A DNA stretch of 64,000 nucleotides from Theocolax elegans (GCA_026168455.1 CM047425.1:96227580-96291579), one strand, 5' to 3'. Shown: positions 43,079 to 55,125, numbered from the stretch's first letter. Notes: generated from the letters alone by a model not told the origin. Numbers and translations are program-made.

Positions 43079-44175
43079 TTATTTATTCAATTGGTTGTAC
43101 TCCATGAAGTAAAAATTCAAATGCTGGTTTTCTTTTGATAGTAATTGTATATCCTTGAAATCATTTACTCTTAAATAATATGGACCATTTGAACGAGCCA
43201 CCAATTGACCTTTAATTATCACCTTATGTCCTTTATGAATATTCTCACAATTATCTTCTGCAAAATTCAATAATGTGTACTTCTAATTTATTTTCTCCGT
43301 CAGTAATGCTTCCCAAACCAATATGTTGGAATTTTGTTTTTAATAGTCGGAAATTGTTTTTTACATATCCCTCAATTTCTGTAATAATAATAAAAATTAT
43401 TTAGAAGATATCTACTACAATTATAAAATAAATCAAAATAGAATATGATTTATAACCTATTAATCCTTGTGAATGAATAATATCCTTAAAAGTAATTTTT
43501 TTTATAATATTACTTTTAGGAGTTCTTGATGCTAAATTTACCAATTATATTAATTGAAGTACATTCTTTAATATTTAATTGAAAGTTACATTTCCATCAT
43601 TAAATTTGGATAATGGGGAAATATACTTTGATGTGGCACCTTGAATTTCAATAACCTGTGAAATAATTGATACATTAGAATATTAAAAATAATCTTTTTA
43701 TTATATAAATAAATTAAGAAATGAATGAACTTACATTTTCAATTTCTGCAACGGCTTCTAATTTTGGAATCAACTTTCCCCAAGCAACCACTTGAATACG
43801 TCCGATCACTTTCCATTGTTGACAACTATTCTCATATATAATTATTATTAGCAGCTAAATGCTTAGCTTTAATATTGTCGATGTAACCAACTATTTCTCT
43901 ACAAATAAAATAATTTATTTAGTTTTCGTTCTTTACAAAATATTTATAAATCCATTTACAATAAAATAAGATATCTTACATCATTGAGTCATTCTTTTCA
44001 ATATCATTTATTTTTTATCAATAAACAAGTACTAATCAACAAAAGAAATAATGCGTTTATTGCTCACTTCTTATTTAACCTATTTGTTATCTACTAAGGA
44101 TCAAACAGTTTAAATTAAGTCTAAATTGTTTGAAGAAGAATTGTATATTACAAAAAATGGACAATTTATTTAAAT
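43079..44175 (-). pseudogene. RPA-like unit 4 (short)
   Basis: One of two units that keep the CAG acceptor before the last exon. The last exon has an extra A near 43264 and a missing T near 43131, and the first OB exon has two extra bases near 43800. Its diagnostic bases match unit 9. Confidence 0.75.
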
Positions 44176-45671
44176 TTATTTATTCAATTGGTTGTACTCC
44201 ATGAAGTAAAAATTCAAATGCTGGTTTTTCTTTTGATAGTAATTCTATATCCTTGAAATCATTTACTCTTAAATAATATGGACCATTTGAACGAGCCACC
44301 AATTGACCTTAATGATCACCTTATGTCCTTTATGAATATTCTCACTATTATCTTCTGCAAATTCAATAATGTGTACTTCTAATTTATTTTTTCCGTCAGT
44401 AATGCTTCCCAAACCAATATTGTTGGATTTTGTTTTTAATAATTGGAAATTGTTTTTTTTACATATCCCTCAATTGTGTAATAATAATAAAAATTACTTA
44501 GAAGATATCTACTATAATTATAAATAAATCAAATAGAATATGATTTATAAACCTATTAATCCTTGTGAATGAATAATATCCGTAAAAGTAATTTTTTTTA
44601 TAATATTACTTTTAGGCGTTGTTGATGTCAATTTACCAATTATATTAATTGAAGTACATCTTTAATATTAATTGAAAAGTTACATTTCCATCATTAAATT
44701 GGATACTGGGGAAATATACTTTCATGTGGCACCTTGAATTTCAATAACCGTGAAATAATTGATACATTAGAAATTTAAAAATAATCTTTTTATTTATATA
44801 AAATAAATTAGAAATGATAACTTACATTTTCAATTTCTGGCAACGGCTTCTAATTTTGGAATCAACTTCCCCAAGCAACCACTTGAAACGCCGATCACTT
44901 CCATTGTTGACAACTATTCTCATAATATAATTATTATTAGCAGCTAAATGCTTAGCTTTAGTATTGTCGATGTAACCAACTATTTCTCTACAAATAAAAA
45001 TAATTTATTTAGTTTGTTCTTTATAAAATATTTATAAATCCATTTACAATAAAGAAAAATATCTTACATCATTGAGTCTTTCATTTCAATATTGTCTATC
45101 ACTACATTAGGTGTAAAATATTCTTTCATAATGACAGTGATAAAAAATTCTGAAAAAAAGAAAAAATTTTATACTTATTTAATCACAATTTGTAAGGAAT
45201 AAAAAAAAAATAAAAGTACTTGCATGAAATATATGTCTTGACAAAAACAGATATAACCAATAAAGATTGCGACGTCTCTACATACACGTCTGTCTTTTCT
45301 ATGCCTGTCTTTTTAGTGAACACATTCATGACGAACACTATCATTTATTTTTTATCAATAAACAAGTACTAATCAACAAAAGTAATAATGCGTTTATTGC
45401 TCACTTAGTCAATGAACATCAATTTTTAACGTACATCGAGAACTTTTATCTATACATTTATGAAACACTAGATATATCTATATAGATGGTGCTGATGTCA
45501 AAATTTCTTTACTCCATTTATGTATACTTATATACTTACTATACAGACTGCTGATTGGTTCATTGTTTTAACCTATTTGTTAATCTACTAAGGATCAAAG
45601 CAGTTTAAATTAAGTCTAAATTGTTTGAAGAAGAATTGTATATTACAAAAAAATGGACAATTTATTTAAAT
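44176..45671 (-). pseudogene. RPA-like unit 5 (long)
   Basis: Retains the promoter-side exon, but about a dozen single-base insertions and deletions are scattered over 44300-44900, including one inside the last exon, and the acceptor is lost. This density is unlike its neighbours and may partly be uncorrected sequencing error. Confidence 0.7.
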
Positions 45672-46772
45672 TTATTTATTCAATTGGTTGTACTCCATGA
45701 AGTAAAAATTCAAATGCTGGTTTTTCTTTTGATAGTAATTGTATATCCTTGAAATCATTTACTCTTAAATAATATGGACCATTTGAACGAGCCACCAATT
45801 GACCTTTAATTATCACCTTATGTCCTTTATGAATATTCTCACTATTATCTTCTGCAAATTCAATAATGTGTACTACTAATTTATTTTTTCCGTCAGTAAT
45901 GCTTCCCAAACCAATATGTTGGAATTTTGTTTTTAATAGTCGTAAATTGTTTTTTACATATCCCTCAATTTGTGTAATTATAATAAAAATTACTTAGAAG
46001 ATATCTTCTACAATTATAAAATAAATCAAAATAGAATATGATTTATAACCTATTAATCCTTGTGAATGAATAATATCCTTAAAAGTAATTTTTTTTATAA
46101 AATTACTTTTAGGCGTTGTTGATGTAAATTTACCAATTATATTAATTGAAGTACATTCTTTAATATTTAATTGAAAATTTACATTTCCATCATTAAATTT
46201 GGATAATGGGGAAATATACTTTGATGTGGCACCTTGAATTTAAATAACCTGTGAAATAATTGATACATTAGAATATTAAAAAAAAATCTTTTTATTTATA
46301 TAAATAAATTAAGAAATGAATAACTTACATTTTCAATTTCTGCAACGGCTTCTAATTTTGGAATCAACTTTCCCCAAGCAACCACTTGAAACGTCGATCA
46401 TTTCCATTGTTGACAACTATTCTCATTATATAATTATTATTAGCAGCTAAATGCTTAGCTTTACTATTGTCGATGTAACCAACTATTTCTCTACAAATAA
46501 AAATAATTTATTTAGTTTTCATTCTTTACAAAATATTTATAAATCCATTTACAATAAAATAAGATATCTTACATTATTGAGTCATTCTTTTCAAAATATC
46601 ATTTATTTTTTATCAATAAACAAGTACTAATCAACAAAAGAAATAATGCGTTTATTGCTCACTTCTTATTTAACCTATTTGTTAATCTACTAAGGATCAA
46701 ACAGTTTAAATTAAGTCTAAATTGTTTGAAGAAGAATTGTATATTACAAAAAAATGGACAATTTATTTAAAT
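45672..46772 (-). pseudogene. RPA-like unit 6 (short)
   Basis: Matches unit 1, including the in-frame TAA at the start of the middle exon (near 46242), the lost acceptor and the one-base deletion in the OB exon. Confidence 0.75.
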
Positions 46773-47869
46773 TTATTTATTCAATTGGTTGTACTCCATG
46801 AAGTAAAAATTCAAATGCTGGTTTTTCTTTTGATAGTAATTGTATATCCTTGAAATCATTTACTCTTAAATAATATGGACCATTTGAACGAGCCACCAAT
46901 TGACCTTTAATTATCACCTTATGTCCTTTATGAATATTCTCACTATTATCTTCTGCAAATTCAATAATGTGTACTTCTAATTTATTTTTTCCGTCAGTAA
47001 TGCTTCCCAAACCAATATGTTGGAATTTTGTTTTTAATAATTGGAAATTGTTTTTTACATATCCCTCAATTTGTGTAATAATAATAAAAATTACTTAGAA
47101 GATATCTACTATAATTATAAAATAAATCAAAATAGAATATGATTTATAACCTATTAATCCTTGTGAATGAATAATATCCTTAAAAGTAATTTTTTTTATA
47201 ATATTACTTTTAGGCGTTGTTGATGTAAATTTACCAATTATATTAATTGAAGTACATTCTTTAATATTTAATTGAAAAGTTACATTTCCATCATTAAATT
47301 TGGATAATGGGGAAATATACTTTGATGTGGCACCTTGAATTTCAATAACCTGTGAAATAATTGATACATTAGAAAATTTAAAATAATCTTTTTATTTATA
47401 TAAATAAATTAAGAAATGAATAACTTACATTTTCAATTTCTGCAACGGCTTCTAATTTTGGAATCAACTTTCCCCAAGCAACCACTTGAAACGTCGATCA
47501 TTTCCATTGTTGACAACTATTCTCATTATATAATTATTATTAGCAGCTAAATGCTTAGCTTTACTATTGTCGATGTAACCAACTATTTCTCTACAAATAA
47601 AATTAATTTATTTAGTTTTCGTTCTTTACAAAATATTTATAAATCCATTTACAATAAAATAAGATATCTTACATCATTGAGTCATTCTTTTCAATATCAT
47701 TTATTTTTTATCAATAAACAAGTACTAATCAACAAAAGAAATAATGCGTTTATTGCTCACTTCTTATTTAACCTATTTGTTAATCTACTAAGGATCAAAC
47801 AGTTTAAATTAAGTCTAAATTGTTTGAAGAAGAATTGTATATTACAAAAAATGGACAATTTATTTAAAT
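46773..47869 (-). pseudogene. RPA-like unit 7 (short)
   Basis: Near-identical to unit 2, with the same acceptor loss and the same one-base deletion. Confidence 0.75.
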
Positions 47870-49399
47870 TTATTTATTCAATTGGTTGTACTCCATGAAG
47901 TAAAATTCAAATGCTGGTTTTTCTTTTGATAGTAATTCTATATCCTTGAAATCATTTACTCTTAAATAATATGGACCATTTGAACGAGCCACCAATTGAC
48001 CTTTAATGATCACCTTATGTCCTTTATGAATATTCTCACTATTATCTTCTGCAAATTCAATAATGTGTACTTCTAATTTATTTTTTCCGTCAGTAATGCT
48101 TCCCAAACCAATATGTTGGAATTTTGTTTTTAATAATTGGAAATTGTTTTTTACATATCCCTCAATTTGTGTAATAATAATAAAAATTACTTAGAAGATA
48201 TCTACTATAATTATAAAATAAATCAAAATAGAATATGATTTATAACCTATTAATCCTTGTGAATGAATAATATCCTTAAAAGTAATTTTTTTTATAATAT
48301 TACTTTTAGGAGTACTTGATGCAAATTTATCAATTATATTAATTGAAGTACATTCTTTAATATTTAATTGGAAAGTTACATTTCCATCATTAAATTTGGA
48401 TAATGGGGAAATATACTTTCATGTGGCACCTTGAATTTCAATAACCTGTGAAATAATTGATACATTAGAATATTAAAAAATAATCTTTTTATTTATATAA
48501 ATAAATTAAGAAATGAATCAAGGGGCGCGTGTCGCGCACCCGAGGCATAACTTACATTTTCAATTTCTGCAACGGCTTCTAATTTTGGAATCAACTTTCC
48601 CCAAGCAACCACTTGAAACGCCGATCACTTCCATTGTTGACAACTATTCTCATAATATAATTATTATTAGCAGCTAAATGCTTAGCTTTAGTATTGTCGA
48701 TGTAACCAACTATTTCTCTACAAATAAAAATAATTTATTTAGTTTGTTCTTTATAAAATATTTATAAATCCATTTACAATAAAGAAAAATATCTTACATC
48801 ATTGAGTCTTTCATTTCAATATTGTCTATCACTACATTAGGTGTAAAATATTCTTTCATAATGACAGTGATAAAAAATTCTGAAAAAAAGAAAAATTTTA
48901 TACTTATTTAATCACAATTTGTAAGGAATAAAAAAAAATAAAAGTACTTGCATGAAATATATGTCTTGACAAAAACAGATATAACCAATAAAGATTGCGA
49001 CGTCTCTACATACACGTCTGTCTTTTCTATGCCTGTCTTTTTAGTGAACACATTCATGACGAACACTATCATTTATTTTTTATCAATAAACAAGTACTAA
49101 TCAACAAAAGTAATAATGCGTTTATTGCTCACTTAGTCAATGAACATCAATTTTTAACGTACATCGAGAACTTTTATCTATACATTTATGAAACACTAGA
49201 TATATCTATATAGATGGTGCTGATGTCAAAATTTCTTTACTCCATTTATGTATACTTATATACTTACTATACAGACTGCTGATTGGTTCATTGTTTTAAC
49301 CTATTTGTTAATCTACTAAGGATCAAAGCAGTTTAAATTAAGTCTAAATTGTTTGAAGAAGAATTGTATATTACAAAAAAATGGACAATTTATTTAAAT
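47870..49399 (-). pseudogene. RPA-like unit 8 (long)
   Basis: Keeps the promoter-side exon. It has a one-base deletion near 47903 that changes the last residues, a lost acceptor, the OB-exon deletion, and a unique GC-rich insertion of about 30 bases at 48519-48548 next to a splice donor. Confidence 0.75.
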
Positions 49400-49403
49400 T
49401 TAT

Positions 49404-50383
49404 TTATTCAATTGGTTGTACTCCATGAAGTAAAAATTCAAATGCTGGTTTTTCTTTTGATAGTAATTGTATATCCTTGAAATCATTTACTCTTAAATAA
49501 TATGGACCATTTGAACGAGCCACCAATTGACCTTTAATTATCACCTTATGTCCTTTATGAATATTCTCACAATTATCTTCTGCAAATTCAATAATGTGTA
49601 CTTCTAATTTATTTTCTCCGTCAGTAATGCTTCCCAAACCAATATGTTGGAATTTTGTTTTTAATAGTCGGAAATTGTTTTTTACATATCCCTCAATTTC
49701 TGTAATAATAATAAAAATTATTTAGAAGATATCTACTACAATTATAAAATAAATCAAAATAGAATATGATTTATAACCTATTAATCCTTGTGAATGAATA
49801 ATATCCTTAAAAGTAATTTTTTTTATAATATTACTTTTAGGAGTTCTTGATGCAAATTTACCAATTATATTAATTGAAGTACATTCTTTAATATTTAATT
49901 GGAAAGTTACATTTCCATCATTAAATTTGGATAATGGGGAAATATACTTTGATGTGGCACCTTGAATTTCAATAACCTGTGAAATAATTGATACATTAGA
50001 ATATTAAAAAATAATCTTTTTATTAATATAAATAAATTAAGAAATAAATGACTTACATTTTCAATTTCTGCAACGGCTTCTAATTTTGGAATCAACTTTC
50101 CCCAAGCAACCACTTGAATACGCCGATCACTTCCATTGTTGACAACTATTCTCATAATATAATTATTATTAGCAGCTAAATGCTTAGCTTTAATATTGTC
50201 GATGTAACCAACTATTTCTCTACAAATAAAAATAATTTATTTAGTTTTCGTTCTTTATAAAATATTTATAAATCTATTTACAATAAAGAAAGATATCTTA
50301 CATCATTGAGTCATTCATTTCAATATTGTCTATCACTACATTAGGTGTAAAATGTTCTTTCATTCTGACAGTGATAAAAAATT
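49404..50383 (-). CDS. RPA70-like two-OB-fold protein, intact array copy (5' exon unresolved)
   Basis: Four exons join in phase: 50383-50302, 50219-50057, 49976-49778, 49699-49404, giving about 245 residues to the stop. The first OB fold starts at IEIVGYIDNIKAKHLAANNN and continues RIVVNNGSDRRIQVVAWGKL, the strand pattern of RPA70 DNA-binding domains (compare DIIGVV...LWGED types). The second OB fold contains GSITDGENKLEVHIIEF and KGHKVIIKGQL. Intron positions and phases match the plus-strand paralogue at 53061-54787, which supports the model. The protein probably binds ssDNA and would serve the Helitron's strand-transfer replication. The exon before 50383 is uncertain: a start at about 50556 (MNVFTKKTG) is conserved among long units but does not join in phase. 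Of nine units, only this one keeps every visible acceptor and frame. The stop overlaps an AATAAA. Confidence 0.7.
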
Positions 50384-50754
50384 CTGAAAAAAAGAAAAAA
50401 TTTTATACTCATTTAATCACAATTTGTAAGAAATAAATAAAATAAAAGTACTTGCATGAAATATATATCTTGACAAAAACAGATATAACCAATAAAGATT
50501 GCGGCTTCTCTAAATACACGTCTGTCCTTTCTATGCCCGTTTTTTTAGTGAACACATTCATAACGAACACTATCATTTATTTTTTATCAATAAACAAGTA
50601 CGAATCGACAAAAGAAATAATGAGTTTATTGCTCACTTCTATTTAGTCAGTGAACATCAATTTTTAATGTACATCGAGAACTTTTATCTATACATTTATG
50701 AAACACTAGATATATCTATATAGATGGTGCTGATGTCACTCCATTTATGTATAC

Positions 50755-50784
50755 TTATATACTTACTACAAACTGCTGATTGGT
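50755..50784 (-). promoter_or_regulatory. CCAAT and TATA-like boxes of long array units
   Basis: On the minus strand, CCAATCA (50778-50784) is followed about 17 bases later by TATATAA (50755-50761), some 200 bases upstream of the first candidate ATG. The same pair recurs in units 3, 5 and 8. Short units lack it. Confidence 0.4.
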
Positions 50785-50877
50785 TCATTGTTTTAAGCTA
50801 TTTGTTAATCTACTAAGGATCAAAGCAGTTTAAATTAAGTCTAAATTGTTTGAAGAAGAATTGTATATTACAAAAAA

Positions 50878-51612
50878 ATGGAATATGAGTGCGAACATCA
50901 GATACATGTCATTGAAACCAATCATCGTGAGTGATCTTTAATATAATTACTTACCATATTCTTTAACACAAAGTCTTTTGAAAATGATATAATTGTAATA
51001 ACATTATTTAAAAAAACGTTGGACGCTAATTACACCTTTCAACACAAATTAGTTTTAATATACTGATTTTAAAATCTGAATTTTAAAGAATTGTTTTTTT
51101 AAGATAAAAAAATTTTTAATAACAGTTCAATAAACAATTTTTGTTAAGTAGTTATTAATTAATCAAAAAAGTTTAAACTTTTAAGCTAAATATTAAATTA
51201 TTGATTTAAAAATCTGAAAATATTTTAATATATTATGTTAGGATTTTTTAAAAAATTCATTACTTTGTTTATAAAATATAATGACCATTTTCTAAGTTCG
51301 ACATGACATCCCGTTAATATTTCAAATTTTTAGTTACAGATCTAAGGAGATTTAAAATTTATTTTAAGATAAACAATAATAATCCGATCTGCATATCAAA
51401 CCTACAACTACGTGATTATTTAAAACTGAAAAGTATATATGCTTTATAACCTAACTTATTAACTTTTTAATATATTTTAATTGTCATTGTAAATTTTAAT
51501 TAATATTTTAATTTCAGTGAATAACAATGAAGCAATAGCATATTGCCGACGGTTTTTAAAGCAATTTGAAATACTTACGAGTATCTACAGATCAATTGAT
51601 AATGTTGATTAG
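50878..51612 (+). CDS. Possible two-exon small ORF abutting the array
   Basis: ATG at 50878 opens MEYECEHQIHVIETNH up to a consensus donor (GTGAGT at 50927). An acceptor TTTCAG at 51512-51517 resumes in phase with NNNEAIAYCRRFLKQFEIL and stops at TAG 51610-51612, giving 47 aa. The second exon looks protein-like, but there is no family match I recognise and the first exon is short. It might be the remnant of a captured gene. Confidence 0.3.
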
Positions 51613-52114
51613 TGCGTATTTGTAATTATTTTATTAGATTTATTTTATAAGATCACGAACAAAAATATAAATAAAATAATTTTTTTCAGCTTGCCGATAA
51701 TGACAACTAATAATGATTAGATATAGAATAACGATAGACAACTAATAATGTGAATTATATTAGTATACAATTTTCTATACTTATGAAATAAAAATCAAGG
51801 CGTATAAATAATATTTAAAAAAAATTATAATATTTATTTTATGTATAAAATATAATAAAATTTAATGTTTATACATTTTAAAAAATTGTATAAATTTTAT
51901 TAATCATCTGATTAGCATTATCTTTTTTTTCGTCATTCTATATGATTTAAAGACAGTATTCATAAGCATGATGCAATTGTTGGCATACTAGCACCACAGG
52001 AATAGAGAGTACACCATCAGAGCCCTCTACAATTCAAAAAGAAAAAAAACAGACGCAACGCAGCCCTGCTGAATAAGTAAACAACCGAAGTCAAGTGAAT
52101 TCGAATAATTTTTG
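51613..52114. other. AT-rich spacer
   Basis: Nothing recognisable. The base composition changes abruptly to a GC-richer tandem repeat at about 52115. Confidence 0.5.
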
Positions 52115-52665
52115 TTTGGACGGCAAGCTTGACATTGACAACGGTCGGACTGTAGCCGGTCTTCTTATAGTAGCCCTATACGAGAAGGCCATCGACAGGC
52201 ACATATATCGAAGTAATACTCGCGTCTATTTGGCTAATCGTTTGTACCATACCGAAGTACGTAGAGATTCTTGATGGATAAACAAACAAGTGACTCGCTG
52301 AATAATTTTTCTTTCGACGACGAGCTTGACAACGGGCGGACAGCAACCGGCCTTATACGCCCGTTTACAAACGTAATCGACACAAAGTTATATGTCGAAG
52401 TAATACTCGCGTCCATTTCGCTAATCACTTGTACAGATACCGAAGTACGTACAGATTTCTGTCTGGATAAACACAAGTGACTTCGTATAAATTTTTCTTT
52501 CAACGAAGAGTTTGGCAACGATCGGATTGCAGCCGACCTTATACCCGTATTCAATAACGCCATCGGCACGCAGATATATCGAGGTAATTTTCGCGTCTAA
52601 TTCGCTAATCATTTATACAAATGCCGAAATACAGAAGTACGTACAGATTCGAGCACCAAGCTTAC
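52115..52665. repeat. Three degenerate tandem copies of a ~190-bp GC-richer unit
   Basis: Landmarks GAAGTACGTA near 52254, 52441 and 52634, CGCGTC near 52220, 52409 and 52591, and GACAACGG-like blocks near 52136, 52327 and 52515 repeat in the same order with spacing of about 183-194 bases. Overlapping open frames on both strands mirror the repeat and do not look like conserved coding sequence. Confidence 0.75.
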
Positions 52666-53060
52666 AAATATACGCTCACGACTTAGTCAGTCACCCTTAG
52701 ATTTGTCCATCGTCATATTAAATACTGGTATATTTTGTTTTATATAAATTTAAGAGAAAACAATTTTATTTTATTTTTCAAAAGAAACTTTTTAAACGAA
52801 ATTTTGTAGAATAAATTATGAATAAATTATGAAGAATAATTTACGTAAATAAATGATTATAGCTATAGTAATTTAAACAATAGTTGTATATATATATATA
52901 TATATATATAGATCATGAAGTATTGAATTGAATTTTTTTTAATGATTTTATAAAAAGATTGAACGTGTTATATAATTGTTAATTAAATATACATAATTTT
53001 AAGTGATAATATTTTAAATTTCAAAAACTATTAAATATTTTTTTATAAATTTTATACAGT
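52666..53060. other. AT-rich 5' flank of the plus-strand RPA-like gene
   Basis: Includes a (TA)n tract at about 52889-52910. No exon was identified. It presumably contains the promoter of the downstream gene. Confidence 0.4.
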
Positions 53061-54787
53061 ATGGATTCGTCATCACAAAAACAAAAAGCTGAAGATCCAT
53101 CAGTGGAAGAGAAGAACAATGAAGAGTTCGTCGATGAGATAGAAGAAATTTTACAAGAGGGATTTGTTTCGGAGAAAGATGCAAGAAGTGTCTTAATAAA
53201 CATTCATGATGCGTCAGAATTAATATCCAACGAAAATATAATTGATTGGATTCGACCAAATGACGCAGCAATGTAAGTTATATCATATTACAGAATTAAA
53301 CATATATATATATATATCATTAAATTATACTTTATAATTATATTTTGCATATCATTTTCAGTGATATCATTGGTGTCGTTTTAAACATCCAAAACCCTAC
53401 ACAGATAAATAAAGATGGTCGCATTTTAGAGGTATTCAACTTTGACATTCAATGTGGTACTAATACTTTACCTATTGTGGTCTGGGATGACGACATTAAA
53501 CGAATTAAGCCATTCGTTAGATTGAATCATGTAATTCATATTTGATTTTTAACTACATGAGTTGATTACGTATTACGTAAATTTTATATAAATTATCTTT
53601 ATATTTTCAGATAATTCATTTGGACAGCCCATTTGCGCGACCTCAAAATGCTTCAAAGTGGACATTCAATCGCGATTACATTCTTACTTGTAGAAGCAAT
53701 ACAATGATCAATAATTTAGGTAAATTTGTTAACGACGAAGAAGATGCAGATGCAATTATTGATGAATTTTCAGATATTGAAACATGTGTGAAGTTAATAT
53801 CTAGCAGCGAAATTAAAATAGGTAATTTTTAAAATTTTTATAAATTCCAAATGAATACTTAAGGTGGTTCAGTAGTGTTTTTAGGTGCGAGAAAGAAGGG
53901 GAGTCTCTCCCCACACCGCGCGCACCTCCTCACGCAACCAACAAGCTTGAGGTTTTCTTTAAATTTTCGTTCAATATTATAGATATTTACGTGGTCACAT
54001 GGTTTCAAATTTTGCACACGGTTTTATTTAAATTTACTTGTAATGTCTCTATTTTTTCTTGTTAGTATTTCTACATTTTTTTCATCAATTGCACTCTACA
54101 GTCAGTGGCAGTATTTGCCAGCTGCCATAAGAGCCAATTTATAAGAAACTAACTTTTTCCTCCTATATCTTTTATATTTGCGTGGTAAAAATAGTGAAAA
54201 AATTCATGGTAATTTCTAACACTATTATAAATATTATATTACGATTTTATAACATTATCTACATTTTGTCGAAACTACCGAACCTCCTTAATTTACTCTC
54301 TAAGTGCATAAATAATAATATATGCGATTTAACTCTTGACACTTGTGTTTTTCTTTTTGTTTTACAGCTCTCAAGGTTTACTTAAAAATCGAATTTCGAA
54401 AAGAATCTGAAAGAAGTACTCGAAAGATTGGAGAAGTCACTGATGGGAAGCAAAAACTAACTATTTACATTCTGGATTACGAAAGTAAAAATGATTTGAC
54501 AAAAGGTGATTTTATTAAAATAAAAGGGCTATTGAAAGATAATGCGAAAGGAGTATATTTTGAGGTAGTGAACGATAATGATATAGAAAAATTGTCGGAC
54601 AAAGGGATGTCACCTAAGGAATTATCTTTAGTTACCAAAACCACGAAAAGATTTTCTACTAATTTTGAACATACGGTAGAAAATACTACTAAGGTATTTG
54701 ATTTATATTTTAAATGTAAGATTATATGTATAAATGTAAATCTAATTAATATTTAATTTTTTCCAGAAAGTGAAAAAGTCAGACTAA
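53061..54787 (+). CDS. RPA70-like two-OB-fold protein, plus-strand paralogue
   Basis: Five exons (53061-53272, 53362-53530, 53611-53821, 54368-54693, 54767-54787) give an intact 312-aa protein. A charged N-terminus (about 70 residues) precedes OB fold 1: DIIGVVLNIQNPTQINKDGR, then LPIVVWDDDIKR and HLDSPFARPQNASKW, a pattern close to the RPA70 DNA-binding domain A. OB fold 2 has GEVTDGKQKLTIYILDY and KGDFIKIKGLL, paralleling the array protein. The phase-2 intron before OB1 and the phase-1 intron before OB2 are at the same places as in the array gene, so the two descend from one ancestor that already had introns. The likely role is binding ssDNA. Intron 3 was invaded by a TTAA-type MITE. An AATAAA lies about 48 bases after the stop. 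Confidence 0.75.
53863..54287. mobile_element. piggyBac-type MITE in intron 3 of the RPA-like gene
   Basis: The element starts GGTGGTTCAGTAGT and ends ACTACCGAACCTCC, imperfect inverted repeats flanked on each side by TTAA, the target site duplicated by piggyBac transposons. It is 425 bp, with no open frame of note and a GC-richer left third. Confidence 0.75.
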
Positions 54788-55125
54788 TAGTTGACACATA
54801 ATTAATAACAATTATATTCAAAGTTTGTAATTTAATAAAGTTATTGTAATTCATTTCTTCTAATGTAATAAGAATATCAATAGATGATTCTACTAATTAT
54901 TTTTCTGCGTTGTAAATAATGAATAGAAATTTTAAAATTATTGTAAAATTTATCATTTTAATTTGAATAAAAACTAAAATTATTATAATGATTGTAAAAA
55001 AAGCTATATATATATTAATAAAATATATATTATGATTATAAAAAAAGTTATATATATATATATATAATTTAAATATATATATGTAACCACGTACATTCAT
55101 GTACAATAAGGTATAATTCAATTAT
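54788..55125. other. 3' flank of the RPA-like gene
   Basis: AT-rich with TA dinucleotide runs (about 55046-55085). No gene. Confidence 0.5.

Larger units (their letters stand above)
39660..50877 (-). repeat. Tandem array of nine RPA-like gene units
   Basis: Nine head-to-tail units with their 3'-terminal stop codons at 39664, 40759, 41854, 43083, 44180, 45676, 46777, 47874 and 49404. Spacings are about 1.1 kb (short units) or 1.23-1.53 kb (longer units). Each unit has the last three exons of the same gene. Short units (1, 2, 4, 6, 7) share one internal deletion that removes the promoter-side exon. Units 5, 8 and 9 are long and unit 3 is intermediate. The junction between units is the 3' end of one gene abutting the upstream part of the next. 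Units 1-2-3 closely match 6-7-8, and 4 matches 9, implying a second-level duplication with a period near 6.0 kb. Confidence 0.92.

Noticed and set aside
39660..50877. CRISPR-like or satellite array
   Set aside because: The repeats are over 1 kb, contain exons of a eukaryotic OB-fold gene, and have no short-repeat/spacer pattern.
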